DNA from: Rhizobacter terrae
Lineage (GTDB): Bacteria; Pseudomonadota; Gammaproteobacteria; Burkholderiales; Burkholderiaceae_C
Length of the DNA: 64,000 bases
Reading direction: 5' to 3'
Assembly: GCF_003852895.1 (NCBI RefSeq)
Contig: NZ_QUSW01000004.1
Span: 62,001 to 126,000, forward strand
Position 1 is the first letter of the stretch; each line of letters opens with the position of its first letter. Below, in pieces: positions 43,684-53,203 of this stretch. A program made the position numbers and the translations under genes. A model generated the notes under the pieces. It worked only from the letters and a program-made list of their open reading frames with translations, was not told where the DNA came from and ran no database searches.

Positions 43684-45120
43684 TCACTCGAATGCCGCGT
43701 GGAAGCCAAAGGGCATCACCTGCGGCATCGCGAGCGTGGCCATGCTCTGCATGGTGGATGCATCCACCACCGCGATGACGCTGCCCACGTCCTCGTCGGC
43801 CAGCGTGGGCACCAGCAGCACGCCGTCGTCTTCCACCGCGCTGCCGGGACGCGGCACGAAGATGGGTTCGAGCTGGAAGGCATTGGCGCGGCGCCACATG
43901 CGGTGCTCGCCGGTGGCGAGGTCGATGCGCAAGGTGCGGTCGAACAGCGCGCCGTCGCCGTCGGTGTTCACGCCGGTGCCCCAGGCCACGGTAGCCTGCG
44001 ACTGCGCCCAGCGGTCGGGGTGCACCTGGGGCTGGTCGATCGGCACGCCGAACTCCTCGATGACGGCCTGCGTCTTGCCACGCTGCAACCGGTAGCGGCG
44101 CAAGGCGGGGCGCGAGCTGAGCGGACGTCCTTCGCGGCGGGCGTCGATTCCCAGGTCTTCGATCAGGCGTGCATCGTCGAACACCGACAGCTCCAGCACC
44201 GTCTCGTCGCCACGCTCGTACGCCTGAACCGCATGGAAGGCCAGCATGGCCGGCACCTGCCAGCTCGTGACCTTGCCGTCCGTCAGCGAGATGGCGTGGA
44301 TCATCGACCCCAGCTCCGGCTGCCACTTGAAGTTGCGGATGTAGGCCTTGCCCGTGAAGACGAAGCCCAGCGCCTGCGCCCGCAGCGCCGTCTCCCAGAC
44401 GAGGGCATGGCGAGGCGTCATCGCGAAGGCGTGCAGATAGCCCGAGGCCGGTACCTTGATCTCGCCGACCACCTCACGCTTCATCACCGCGGGGCGGATG
44501 CGAAAGAGCTTGTAGATGCACTTGGGGCCAAGCTCCACGCCCACGTTCCAGTGGTTGCCTTGCGCATCACCGATGCCATGCGCCGACATGAGGTGGATCT
44601 TCGCCTGGTCATCGAAGTGGATCGGGCCGGTGGTGTCCAGCGTCGCCGCATCGAAGCCGACCATGCGCGGCGTCTCGGTGGTGGCCACCCATTGCCGGCC
44701 GATGCGCGACATCACCACCGCGGCGTTGTCGGTGACGCGCGGCGAGACGATGCCCGACAGCCGGCGCAGCAGCCCCGGTGGATCGTCGGTGCCGAAGCCA
44801 CCCATCGCGGGCTTGCCGGCGGCGATGCTCGCGCGGTAGTCCTCGCTTTGCAGGTAGCGGCTGCGGTAGCTCACGCCCTCGTCGGTGAAATGCACGGCAT
44901 GCAGCATGGCCAGGCCGTCGAACCAGTGCTCGTAGCGGCCCTGCGGCAGGTCCCACAAGGCCGGGCCGTTGAGCAGGAAGCGGCCACGAAGCCAGTTGGG
45001 CAAGGTGCCCGCGACCTCCACCGTCGTCTCGCCGAACTCTTTCGCGCCGGACTGGAAGCCGCGCAGGCGCCCGCGGCGGTGCTCGGCGATATCGAGCGGA
45101 AACTGGAGCACGGCGGCCAT
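43684..45120 (-). CDS. Carotenoid-cleavage-type dioxygenase (RPE65 family)
   Basis: A 478-residue non-haem iron oxygenase. Four histidines expected to bind Fe(II) are in MSAHGIGD, GYLHAFAMT, LAFHAVQAY and the last GFHAAFE. The N-terminus LRGRFLLNGPALW is the family entry motif (RNGP in homologues). Start ATG 45120 follows AAAGGA; the in-frame extension to 45186 is not used. It may cleave carotenoids or lignin-derived stilbenes; the two cannot be told apart here. No carotenoid genes are nearby. Confidence 0.9.
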   Translation of the reverse strand: MAAVLQFPLDIAEHRRGRLRGFQSGAKEFGETTVEVAGTLPNWLRGRFLLNGPALWDLPQGRYEHWFDGLAMLHAVHFTDEGVSYRSRYLQSEDYRASIAAGKPAMGGFGTDDPPGLLRRLSGIVSPRVTDNAAVVMSRIGRQWVATTETPRMVGFDAATLDTTGPIHFDDQAKIHLMSAHGIGDAQGNHWNVGVELGPKCIYKLFRIRPAVMKREVVGEIKVPASGYLHAFAMTPRHALVWETALRAQALGFVFTGKAYIRNFKWQPELGSMIHAISLTDGKVTSWQVPAMLAFHAVQAYERGDETVLELSVFDDARLIEDLGIDARREGRPLSSRPALRRYRLQRGKTQAVIEEFGVPIDQPQVHPDRWAQSQATVAWGTGVNTDGDGALFDRTLRIDLATGEHRMWRRANAFQLEPIFVPRPGSAVEDDGVLLVPTLADEDVGSVIAVVDASTMQSMATLAMPQVMPFGFHAAFE

Positions 45121-45231
45121 GGGTAGTCCTTTCTGCGGGCGGAAGCGATCGAGCGATCTACGTCGAATCGGCTGCCCCGGATGCATCCATCGTCGGCCCT
45201 AAAATCGCCGTCCGCTTCCGAGATTTCCCCC

Positions 45232-45942
45232 ATGTCGACTTCCACGCCAGACGGCCTCGTCCTCCGAGGCTTCACGCCACCGCTTCGCCTTGCCGATTTC
45301 AAGCTGATCGCCTTCGACATGGACTCGACGCTGATCAACATCGAATGCGTCGACGAGATCGCCGCCGCCGCGGGCCGCAAGGAAGAGGTGGCCGCCATCA
45401 CCGAGGCCGCCATGCGCGGAGAGATCACCGACTACAAGGAGAGCCTGCGCCAGCGCGTGGCCCTGCTCAAGGGCGTGCCGGTGAGCGCGCTGCACGAGGT
45501 GTTCGACCAGCGGCTGCAGCTCAACCCGGGCGCCGAGGCACTGGTGCGTGCCGCCCAGGCCGCGGGCCTGAAGACGCTGCTGGTGTCGGGCGGCTTCACG
45601 TTCTTCACCGACCGCATCCGCGACAGGCTGGGCATCGACTACACCCGCTCCAACGTGCTGGGCGTGGAAGACGGCCTGCTCACCGGCCGCATGGTGGACC
45701 AGCCCTGGGGCGACATCTGCGACGGCGAGGAGAAGAAGAAGATGCTGCTGGCCACTTGCGCGCTGCTGCACATAGCCCCGAAGCAGGCCATTGCCATGGG
45801 CGACGGCGCCAACGACCTGCCGATGATGGGCGTGTCAGGCCTGTCCGTGGCCTACCACGCCAAGCCCAAGGTGCGCGACCAGGCCATGGTGGCCATCAAC
45901 GACGGTGGGCTGGATCGCCTGCTGGAGGTGGCGAGGCCGTGA
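45232..45942 (+). CDS. serB: Phosphoserine phosphatase SerB
   Basis: A 236-residue HAD-family phosphatase completing serine synthesis. DxDxT nucleophile motif AFDMDSTLI, then ECVDEIA, VSGGFTFFTDR (motif II) and MGDGANDLPMM (motif IV) are all present. No N-terminal ACT domain, as in short SerB forms. ATG 45232 chosen; an in-frame start 51 bases earlier is possible but lacks a ribosome site. Its 3' end overlaps the convergent MerR gene by 47 bases. Confidence 0.95.
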   Translation: MSTSTPDGLVLRGFTPPLRLADFKLIAFDMDSTLINIECVDEIAAAAGRKEEVAAITEAAMRGEITDYKESLRQRVALLKGVPVSALHEVFDQRLQLNPGAEALVRAAQAAGLKTLLVSGGFTFFTDRIRDRLGIDYTRSNVLGVEDGLLTGRMVDQPWGDICDGEEKKKMLLATCALLHIAPKQAIAMGDGANDLPMMGVSGLSVAYHAKPKVRDQAMVAINDGGLDRLLEVARP

Positions 45943-46327
45943 GGTCGCGGCCGTCGCCGCCGCGCAGCACGCGACCGTGCACGCGGTTCTGGTAGACGGC
46001 CACCGTCTCGCGCAGCTTGGCCAGGTGCTCGTGCTGCTCGCGCAGGTGCCTGGCGAGCTGGTCGGTGTGCTGCTCCAGCAGCTGAAGGCGCTGCTGCAAG
46101 GTGGCATCGCCCTGCCCCCGCAGCGAGGCATAACGCTCCATCTCGCGGATGGACATGCCCGTCTCGCGCAGGTGGTGCAGGAAACTCACCCATTGAGAAT
46201 CCTGAGGGCCGTAGACGCGGTGGCCGTTCTCGTCGCGCGCCACGTCGCCCATGAGGCCGGCGCGCTCGTAGTAGCGCAGGGTGTGCGCGCTCAGGCCGGT
46301 CTGCTCAGAGAACTCACGGATGTTCAC
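45896..46327 (-). CDS. MerR-family transcriptional regulator
   Basis: A 143-residue regulator. The N-terminal winged helix reads IREFSEQTGLSAHTLRYYERAGL, followed by the GHRVYG segment and a long coiled-coil dimerisation helix (about residues 75-115). No effector-binding cysteines remain, so it is not a metal sensor of the MerR/CueR kind; it resembles SoxR-like or YyaN-like stress regulators. Its last 15 codons overlap the end of serB, suggesting the natural end was lost or extended. Target unknown. Confidence 0.85.
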   Translation of the reverse strand: MNIREFSEQTGLSAHTLRYYERAGLMGDVARDENGHRVYGPQDSQWVSFLHHLRETGMSIREMERYASLRGQGDATLQQRLQLLEQHTDQLARHLREQHEHLAKLRETVAVYQNRVHGRVLRGGDGRDLTASPPPAGDPAHRR

Positions 46328-46384
46328 GCTGCGGCATGCCTTTCATGGAACTGCTGATGAGGGGCACGCGGCATCGGTGTGGCC

Positions 46385-46882
46385 TTATTTGGGTTCAGGC
46401 ATGACGACCATGCCGTCCTCGTCGGCGTAGAGCCAGTCGCCGGGGCGCACCCACACGCCGTCGATCTGCACCGGCACGTCGCGCTCGCCGGCATTGCGCT
46501 TCTCGGTGGGCAGCGGCATCAGCGCCAGGGCGCGGATGCCGACTTCGGCCGCAACCAGCTCGGCGCTGTCGCGCACGCAGCCGTGCACCACCACGCCGGC
46601 CCACCCGTTGCGCTCGGCCGCGGCGGCGAGGTTGCCCCCAACCAGGGCGCGGCGAAGGGAGCCGCCGCCATCCACCACCAGCACGCGCTGGCGGCCAGGT
46701 TCGTCAAGCGCGGCCTTGACCAGCGAGTTGTCCTCGAAACACTTGATGGTGCTCACCGGGCCGGCAAAGCGCTTGCGGGCGCCGAAATCCTTGAACACGG
46801 GCGGCAGCACGCGGAACGCACCGCTGCCGTCGTTCTTGTGGACGTCACAGAGGTCGCAGGTGGAGAAATCGGGCGTGGTCAT
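46385..46882 (-). CDS. rraA: RraA-family protein (regulator of RNase E or HMG aldolase)
   Basis: A 165-residue RraA-fold protein. Typical residues are [13 protein letters not shown] at the start, [41 protein letters not shown] (GG-rich loop) and [19 protein letters not shown] 46882 gives the correct family length; an upstream codon at 46948 is rejected. The same fold serves as an RNase E inhibitor or as 4-hydroxy-4-methyl-2-oxoglutarate aldolase, so the biochemical role is open. Confidence 0.93.
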   Translation of the reverse strand: MTTPDFSTCDLCDVHKNDGSGAFRVLPPVFKDFGARKRFAGPVSTIKCFEDNSLVKAALDEPGRQRVLVVDGGGSLRRALVGGNLAAAAERNGWAGVVVHGCVRDSAELVAAEVGIRALALMPLPTEKRNAGERDVPVQIDGVWVRPGDWLYADEDGMVVMPEPK

Positions 46883-46995
46883 GGCAGGACTCGCTGTGGT
46901 GGGATGGTAGGGGCTCGCGACCGTTGGCGCGGGAATCAATGCTTGCAACGTGTAAGCGTAGCGCGCGCTGCCAGGACGACCGTGGAGAAGCCGAT

Positions 46996-47481
46996 CTAGG
47001 CGCTGCGGCGCTTGCGCACGGCCGGCTTGACATTCTCTTGCCGTGCCGGCGCCATCGATTGATGCTCACGCACCGTGTTGAGGATGATGGCCGTCGATGT
47101 CTCCGTGAGGTTGCACAGCTTGCTCACCACCGAGTCCAGGTGCGCGACGTCGATCACCGCGATCTCGATCACCCAGCTGTCTTCGCCGGTCACGTTGTAG
47201 GCATTGACGACCTCGGGCGTCGACATCACCAGCTTGACCACGCGAGCGTATTCCGCGCGGCCTGCGCGGATGACCGCACGGATGCCGTAGCCCAGCTTGG
47301 TGAGGTCCACCGTTGCGCGGTAGCCCGTGATGACCCCGCATGATTCCAGCTTGCGCACGCGCTCGGTGACGGCCGGTTGGCTCAGGTGCACGCGGCGGCC
47401 GAGTTCGGCCATGGTCAGGCGCGCATCGGCCTGCAGTTCGGCGAGGATGCGGGTGTCGTGGGCGTCGAGCTCAATGTTCAA
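46996..47481 (-). CDS. Lrp/AsnC-family regulator
   Basis: A 161-residue regulator: helix-turn-helix in residues 5-55 ([33 protein letters not shown]) and a RAM/AsnC ligand-binding beta-alpha domain (about 70-145, with [14 protein letters not shown]). The basic tail [15 protein letters not shown] is extra. It is divergent from the DMT transporter gene 144 bases away, which it probably controls, as is usual for amino-acid exporters. Confidence 0.93.
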   Translation of the reverse strand: MNIELDAHDTRILAELQADARLTMAELGRRVHLSQPAVTERVRKLESCGVITGYRATVDLTKLGYGIRAVIRAGRAEYARVVKLVMSTPEVVNAYNVTGEDSWVIEIAVIDVAHLDSVVSKLCNLTETSTAIILNTVREHQSMAPARQENVKPAVRKRRSA

Positions 47482-47625
47482 GGTGAAAGCCTCGTTTTGC
47501 CAGGAATCTCAAGGTCATCGTACGGTGAAAACCGTGGCTTTCCCATGGAATCAACCCCCACACCTTCATACGATGTATCGCTCGTTGAGCCTTCCCTCGA
47601 TTTGACGCAGCCCACGACGACGACC

Positions 47626-48522
47626 ATGACCACCCTTGCCTCCCGCACGCCCACCACCACCCCGCTGTCCGGCCTGCTCCTGCTGTGCCTGGCCGCCACC
47701 TGGCTGGTGTGGGGCTCCACCTACCTCGCCATCAAGTTCGCCCTGCTGAGCTTCCCGCCCTTCTTCCAGATGGGCTCGCGATTCCTCTTCGCCGGCGTGG
47801 TGCTGATGGCCTGGATGCGCTGGCGCGGCGCGCCCTGGCCCAACGCGGTGCAATGGCGCAACGCGGCCATCGTCGGCGCGCTGATGCTGGGCGGCGGCAT
47901 GGGCTGCACCGCCTATGCGGAAGTGACGGTCGGCTCGGGCCTGGTGGTGGCTTTCATCGCCGTGTGCCCGCTGATGATCGCGGCGCTCAACCTGCTCTAC
48001 GGCGTCAAGCCCGGCCGGCTGGAGCTGGCGGGCATCCTCGTCGGCCTGGCCGGGGTGCTGATGCTCACGCAGGGCGCCGGCTTCCAGGCATCGCCGACGG
48101 GGCTGATCGCCATCATCGTCGCCTGCACCACCTGGTCGGTGGGCAGCGTGCTCAGCCAGCGCAACCTGCCGCTCGCCCCCGGTGCGACGGGCTTCGCAAG
48201 CGAGATGATCTGCGGCGGCGTGGTGATGCTCGGCATGTCGGCCATCGCCGGCGAGACGCCGCACTGGCCGCCGCAGCCGGCAGCCGTGGCGGCCTGGTGC
48301 TACCTCGTGGTGTTCGGCTCGCTGATCGCGTTCAACGCCTACATGGTGCTGCTGGCCCATGCCCCGGCGGGGCTGGCATCGAGCTACACGTTCGTCAACC
48401 CGGTGATCGCCATGCTGTTGGGCGTGGCCGTGGCCAACGAGGTCGTGACCAGCTTCGAATGGATGGCGGCCGGCGTGGTGTTGGTCGGGGTGGTGCTGAT
48501 GCTTCGCGGGGCGAAGCGCTGA
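47626..48522 (+). CDS. DMT-superfamily (EamA) exporter
   Basis: A 298-residue membrane protein with ten transmembrane helices in two EamA repeats. LVWGSTYLAIKFAL is the EamA entry motif. Conserved late segment: ASSYTFVNPVIAMLLG. The start is uncertain: ATG 47626 gives the usual N-terminus, but ATG 47545 in the same frame is open. Divergent from the Lrp-type regulator gene, so it probably exports an amino acid or metabolite. Confidence 0.88.
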   Translation: MTTLASRTPTTTPLSGLLLLCLAATWLVWGSTYLAIKFALLSFPPFFQMGSRFLFAGVVLMAWMRWRGAPWPNAVQWRNAAIVGALMLGGGMGCTAYAEVTVGSGLVVAFIAVCPLMIAALNLLYGVKPGRLELAGILVGLAGVLMLTQGAGFQASPTGLIAIIVACTTWSVGSVLSQRNLPLAPGATGFASEMICGGVVMLGMSAIAGETPHWPPQPAAVAAWCYLVVFGSLIAFNAYMVLLAHAPAGLASSYTFVNPVIAMLLGVAVANEVVTSFEWMAAGVVLVGVVLMLRGAKR

Positions 48523-48534
48523 CACCCCCGCTGA

Positions 48535-50250
48535 CTACTCCGAGGCCTTGCGCTTTTGCGCCGCGGAGCGGATCGCTCCCAGCGTCGTCCGGCTCGTGAT
48601 CACATCCGACGACAGGCGCAGGTGCAGCAGCGTCGGCTTGCCGCTGGCCAGCGCCGCGGCGAAGGCCGGCTCGAACTGCTCCGTGCGATCGATCGTCTCC
48701 GCACGCCAGCCATAGGCACGCGCCAGTGCCGCGAAATCCGGATTGAACAGGTCCGTCCCGCTCACCCGGGCCGGATACTCCCGCTCCTGGTGCATGCGAA
48801 TCGTCCCGTAGGTCCCGTTGTCCACCACGATGCTGATGAGCTTGGTGGCACCGTAGGCCGTGGCCGTCGCCAGCTCCTGCCCCGTCATCAGGAAGTCGCC
48901 GTCCCCCGCCACGTTCACCGCCGTGCGCTGCGGATACAGCAGCGACGCCGCCACCGCGGCCGGCACGCCGTAGCCCATCGCGCCCGACGTCGGCGCCAGC
49001 TGGGTCTTGCCATGCTTCTTCAGCCCCACGTACTGGCAGAAGCGATGCAGCCAGCCCGCGTAGTTGCCTGCCCCGTTGGTGTAGACGGTGTCTTCGGGCG
49101 CCAGCCGCTGCACGGCCTTGATGACCTCGGCCATGTCCAGCGGCTCCACCGGCGCGGGCACGAGGTTGGCCTCGTAGTCGGCATGCGCTGCGCGGGTCCA
49201 TTCGGTCCAGGGCAGCGTGGTCGGCGGCGCCAGCGTCTCCAGCGCCTTGGCGGCGTTCGACATCGACGACTGCAGCAGCAGGTCGGCCGCGTACACCCGC
49301 CCCAGCTCCTCGGGGCCGGCGTGGATGTGGATCAGCTTCTGCACCGGCTGCGGCGCCTTCAGCAGCGTGTAGCCACCGGTCGTCATCTCCCCCAGGCGCG
49401 GCCCGATGGCGATGACGAGGTCCGCCTCTTCGATCCGCTTGGCCAGCTTCGGATTGATGCCGATGCCCACATCACCCGCGTAGTTCGGATGCCGGTTGTC
49501 CAGCGTGTCCTGGAATCGGAATGCGCAACCCACGGGCAGTTGCCAGCCCTCGACAAAGCGTTCCAGCGCATTGCACGCCGCCTCGTCCCAACCGCTTCCG
49601 CCCACGATCACGAACGGCTGCCGGGCCTCCAGCAGCATCGAGCGCACCTCGCGCAGCGCGCCCGGCGCGGGCCAGGCCTGCGCCGGCTCCACGCGCGGCA
49701 GCACCGGTGCGCTGGTCATCTGCGTGAGCATGTCTTCCGGCAGAGACAGCACCACCGGCCCGGGCCGGCCCTGCATGGCGGTGTGGAAGGCGCGCGCCAC
49801 GTACTCCGGCAGGCGATTCGGGTCGTGGATCTCGCCGACCCACTTGGCGAAGCCCAGCGTCCCCGGCCCGAACATCTGCCGGTAGTCCACCTCCTGGAAG
49901 GCCTCGCGGTCGCGCTGGTCGCTGGCCACCTGGCCGATGAACAGCACCATCGGCGTGCTGTCCTGGAAAGCGGTGTGCAAGCCGATGCTGGCATTGGTCG
50001 CACCCGGACCACGCGTCACGAAGCACACGCCCGGGCGGCCGGTCAGCTTGCCTTGCGCCTCGGCCATGAAGGACGCGCCGCCCTCCTGCCGGCAGGCAAT
50101 GAAGCGGATGTGGTCACGATGCTCGTGGAAGCCGTCCAGGACGGCCAGGTAACTCTCGCCAGGAACGCCAAAGACGGTGTCCACGCCCTGGGCGACGAGG
50201 GCCTCGACCAGCGCGTGGCCGGCCAGGCGGGGGGATGAGGTAGCAGTCAT
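48535..50250 (-). CDS. Thiamine-diphosphate-dependent enzyme (acetolactate-synthase-like)
   Basis: A 571-residue enzyme of the pyruvate oxidase/acetolactate synthase fold. The N-terminal Pyr domain has FGVPGESYLAVLDG and the catalytic Glu (E56 in CRQEGG); the C-terminal PP domain has VAGDGDFLMTGQEL and VVDNGTYG, the GDG...N metal motif. It is a single-gene catalytic subunit without a small regulatory subunit nearby, so it is unlikely to be the biosynthetic IlvB. Substrate uncertain (oxalyl-CoA, benzoylformate or acetolactate type). Confidence 0.9.
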   Translation of the reverse strand: MTATSSPRLAGHALVEALVAQGVDTVFGVPGESYLAVLDGFHEHRDHIRFIACRQEGGASFMAEAQGKLTGRPGVCFVTRGPGATNASIGLHTAFQDSTPMVLFIGQVASDQRDREAFQEVDYRQMFGPGTLGFAKWVGEIHDPNRLPEYVARAFHTAMQGRPGPVVLSLPEDMLTQMTSAPVLPRVEPAQAWPAPGALREVRSMLLEARQPFVIVGGSGWDEAACNALERFVEGWQLPVGCAFRFQDTLDNRHPNYAGDVGIGINPKLAKRIEEADLVIAIGPRLGEMTTGGYTLLKAPQPVQKLIHIHAGPEELGRVYAADLLLQSSMSNAAKALETLAPPTTLPWTEWTRAAHADYEANLVPAPVEPLDMAEVIKAVQRLAPEDTVYTNGAGNYAGWLHRFCQYVGLKKHGKTQLAPTSGAMGYGVPAAVAASLLYPQRTAVNVAGDGDFLMTGQELATATAYGATKLISIVVDNGTYGTIRMHQEREYPARVSGTDLFNPDFAALARAYGWRAETIDRTEQFEPAFAAALASGKPTLLHLRLSSDVITSRTTLGAIRSAAQKRKASE

Positions 50251-50399
50251 GGCCGGGAGTTTGCCTGCGCCGCAGCTGAGTTTTATTCGGTTGACCGGCC
50301 ACCGCACGAATACCGAGGGTTCACACCAAGGGGGGAGCCCCAAATGTCCTGCGGGCCGGATAGACTCGCGCCGTCCGCACTACCCGAGCGTTCCAGGAC

Positions 50400-51527
50400 A
50401 TGAACACTCCGACCAAGGTATTGGTCACCCTGGCCCTGCTGGCCGGTTTCGGTTCCGCAGTGGTTTTCTCCCTCAGAAACCAGCATCAGCAACAGATCGA
50501 GCACCAGGCCGCCGTCGAGGAAGCGTCCGTCGAGCAGCTCAATGGGTTCATCGCCCTGGACGTGGAGGAGTTCTTCAAGGACCCGCGCGTCATGAAGGTG
50601 CTGGCCGCCAACAAGCTGCCCGTCAAGCCCACGCGCATCGGCAGCCGCGAAATGGCCGACAAGGTCGCCGCGGGCGCCAAGGCCGACTTCTATTTCCCTT
50701 CCGGCGTGGTGGCTGCCAACCAGATCGCCGACGCCGCGCGCCAGGCCAAGATCACCACCGCGCAGTACGCGCCGTTTTACACGCCCATGGTCATCGCCTC
50801 CTGGGAGCCGGTGGCGAAGATCCTGGTGGACAACGGCATCGCCAAGCCACTGCAGCCCAAGGTCTACGCCGTGGACATGGACAAGCTCACGCAGGCCATG
50901 TTGGCACGCAAGCGCTGGAAGGACCTGAAGAACGCCGGCGCCTACGACGTGAGCCGCAGCGTGCTCGTGTCGACCACCGACGTGCGCCGCAGCAACTCGG
51001 CCGCCATGTACCTCGCCCTCACCAGCGGCGCCCTCAACGGCGACATGGTGACCGACCGCGAGACCGCCCGGAAGGTGGCGGTCAAGCTGGCCGAACTCTT
51101 CAAGCGGCAGGGCTACCAGGAGAACTACGTCAACGGCAACTTCGAGGACTACATCTCCCAGGGCATCGGCAAGACGCCGCTGGCCTGGATCTACGAGAAC
51201 CAGATGGTGACCTACGCGCTGGCCAAGAAGGGCGTGGCGGCAGACATGGTGCTGATGTACCCGCAACCCACCATCACCAACAAGGTGGTGTTCGTCGCGA
51301 CCAATGAGCGCGCCAAGGCGCTGGGCACGCTGCTCAGCACCAATGCCGAGCTGCAGGGCATCGCGGTGGAGTACGGATTCCGCATCGCCGACCCCGAGCG
51401 CTTCGCCCAGGCGGTGAAGCCCACGGGCCTGGCCATCGAGACGCGCCTGGCCAACGTGGTGGACCCGCCGTCCTTCGAGATCATGGCGGAGATGATCGAG
51501 GTGGTGTCCAAGGAGATGACGCAATGA
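50400..51527 (+). CDS. Binding-protein-like envelope protein, first gene of VWA/TelA operon
   Basis: A 375-residue protein anchored or secreted by one N-terminal hydrophobic segment (residues about 7-24). The rest looks like a periplasmic solute-binding fold: DFYFPSGVVAANQIADAAR, then LALTSGALNGD, and PLAWIYENQM. No ABC transporter genes are adjacent. The gene starts 49 bases after a promoter-free leader and overlaps the next gene by four bases. Unknown ligand; it may sense rather than transport. Confidence 0.75.
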   Translation: MNTPTKVLVTLALLAGFGSAVVFSLRNQHQQQIEHQAAVEEASVEQLNGFIALDVEEFFKDPRVMKVLAANKLPVKPTRIGSREMADKVAAGAKADFYFPSGVVAANQIADAARQAKITTAQYAPFYTPMVIASWEPVAKILVDNGIAKPLQPKVYAVDMDKLTQAMLARKRWKDLKNAGAYDVSRSVLVSTTDVRRSNSAAMYLALTSGALNGDMVTDRETARKVAVKLAELFKRQGYQENYVNGNFEDYISQGIGKTPLAWIYENQMVTYALAKKGVAADMVLMYPQPTITNKVVFVATNERAKALGTLLSTNAELQGIAVEYGFRIADPERFAQAVKPTGLAIETRLANVVDPPSFEIMAEMIEVVSKEMTQ

Positions 51528-53203
51528 GATCCCGTTGGCTGGCCTGGGCCGGCATGTTCCTGGTGCTGGGCTTCGTGGGCTGCGGCCGAAAGGAAGCGCC
51601 GCCCGAGCCCAGCAAATCTGTGGCACTGCCCTCCGCGCCCGCCGCCGACAACGCGGTGCTCAAGGTGCTGGCCACCAGCGACCTGAAGGACATCGAGCCC
51701 CTGCAGGACATGGTGCAGCAGGCCACCGGCGTGAAGCTGCGCTTCAAGTTCGGCGGCACCATGGAAAGCACCGAGGCGGTGATGAACGGCAAGGGCGATG
51801 CCGACGTCGCCTGGTTCGCCAACGCCAAGTACCTGCTGGCCGATGCGCAGGGCCAGTCGCGTGTGAAGCTGCAGGAAAAGATCATGCTGTCGCCCATCGC
51901 CGTGGGCGTGAGTGAATCGGCCGCGAAGAAGCTGGGCTGGGACGATGCCGCCAAGGCGTCGAAGGTGACGTGGAAGGAGATTGCCGAGGCCGCCAAGGCC
52001 GGCAAGCTGACCTACGCGCTGTCCAACCCCGCGACGTCCAACCAGGGCTTCATGGCCTTGATGGGCGTGGTGGCGGCCACCAGCCAGAAGACGGACGGGC
52101 TCACGGCGGCCGACGTGGACCGCGCCGCCATCGCCGCCTTCCTGAAGGGCTACAAGCTGCCCGGCGACAACTCGACCTACCTGTCCGAGCGCTTCATCGA
52201 GCAGCAAGGCACGTATGTCAACGCTTTCATCAACTACGAGAGCTGGCTGCTGAGCCTGAACCAGTCGGGCAAGCTGCGCGAGAAGCTGGTGCTGGTGTAC
52301 CCGCACGAAGGCGTGAGCACCGCCGACTACCCGCTCATGCTGCTCAACGACGCGCGCCGCGACGACTACCAGAAGGTCGTCGCCTACCTGAAGAGCGAGC
52401 CTGCGCAGGTGTGGCTGGCCAAGACCACGCTGCGCCGCCCCATCGTGCCGGAGTTCGCGGCCAAGGTGGCCGACGTGCTGCCCAGCCAGGGCATGCGGGT
52501 GGAGCTGCCCTTCTCTCCCGACCGCGCGCTGGCCGACGGGCTCATCGACGCCTACCTGAACGAGTTCCGCCGCCCCATCGCTTCCACCTTCGTGCTGGAC
52601 ACCAGCGGCAGCATGGAGCGCGAAGGCCGGCGCCAGCAACTGGTGCAGGCGCTGCACTACATCGCCGGCGCCGATCGCTCGCTCACCGGCCGCATTGCCC
52701 GCCTGACCAACCGCGAGAAGCTGTGGCTGCAGCCCTTCTCCGACACGCCCTACGGCCTGCAGGCCTTCGAGATTCCCGGCGGGTCGGCCACGGCCAAGGG
52801 CGTGCAGATCCAGGAAGACAGCGACGCCAAGCAGCAGTCGCTGGCCGACGTGCGGCAGTTCGCCGAAGGCCTTCGCATGCGCGGCGGCACGGCCTTGTTC
52901 GACGCCGTCTACCAGTCGCTGCAGCACATGGCCGCCGAGAAGGCCAAGAACCCGGCCTACCAGTACTCGGTGGTCGCCTTCACCGATGGCGAGAACAACC
53001 AGGGCCGCAGCTTCGCCCAGTTCAAGCAGGACTACCTGGCCCTGCCCGAGGACGCCCGCTCCATCCCGGTGTTCATGGTGCTCTTCGGCGAAGGCAACGA
53101 GCGCGAGCTGTCCGACCTGATCAAGGTCACGGGCGGCCGGCTCTTCGACGCGCGCAAGACGCCGCTGTACAGCGTGTTCAAGGACATCCGTGCGTATCAG
53201 TGA
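51524..53203 (+). CDS. Lipoprotein with solute-binding-like and VWA domains
   Basis: A 559-residue lipoprotein. A hydrophobic signal ends in a lipobox-like GFVGC, giving a lipidated Cys. Residues about 40-330 are a type II periplasmic binding fold (molybdate/iron-binding type), with LKVLATSDLKDIEPLQ and a hinge NYESWLLSL. Residues about 350-555 are a von Willebrand A domain with the MIDAS motif DTSGS (D359), a Thr in GGTALFD and an Asp in FTDGENNQG. A fusion of substrate-binding and VWA modules is unusual. It overlaps its neighbours by 4 and 14 bases. Confidence 0.85.
   Translation: MRSRWLAWAGMFLVLGFVGCGRKEAPPEPSKSVALPSAPAADNAVLKVLATSDLKDIEPLQDMVQQATGVKLRFKFGGTMESTEAVMNGKGDADVAWFANAKYLLADAQGQSRVKLQEKIMLSPIAVGVSESAAKKLGWDDAAKASKVTWKEIAEAAKAGKLTYALSNPATSNQGFMALMGVVAATSQKTDGLTAADVDRAAIAAFLKGYKLPGDNSTYLSERFIEQQGTYVNAFINYESWLLSLNQSGKLREKLVLVYPHEGVSTADYPLMLLNDARRDDYQKVVAYLKSEPAQVWLAKTTLRRPIVPEFAAKVADVLPSQGMRVELPFSPDRALADGLIDAYLNEFRRPIASTFVLDTSGSMEREGRRQQLVQALHYIAGADRSLTGRIARLTNREKLWLQPFSDTPYGLQAFEIPGGSATAKGVQIQEDSDAKQQSLADVRQFAEGLRMRGGTALFDAVYQSLQHMAAEKAKNPAYQYSVVAFTDGENNQGRSFAQFKQDYLALPEDARSIPVFMVLFGEGNERELSDLIKVTGGRLFDARKTPLYSVFKDIRAYQ

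Noticed and set aside
41031-43709. Minus-strand open frame of 892 codons within mfd
   Set aside because: mfd on the plus strand has all helicase motifs; the antisense frame has none.
48535-50250. Biosynthetic acetolactate synthase (ilvB)
   Set aside because: No small-subunit gene or other branched-chain amino-acid genes adjacent. Only the fold can be supported.
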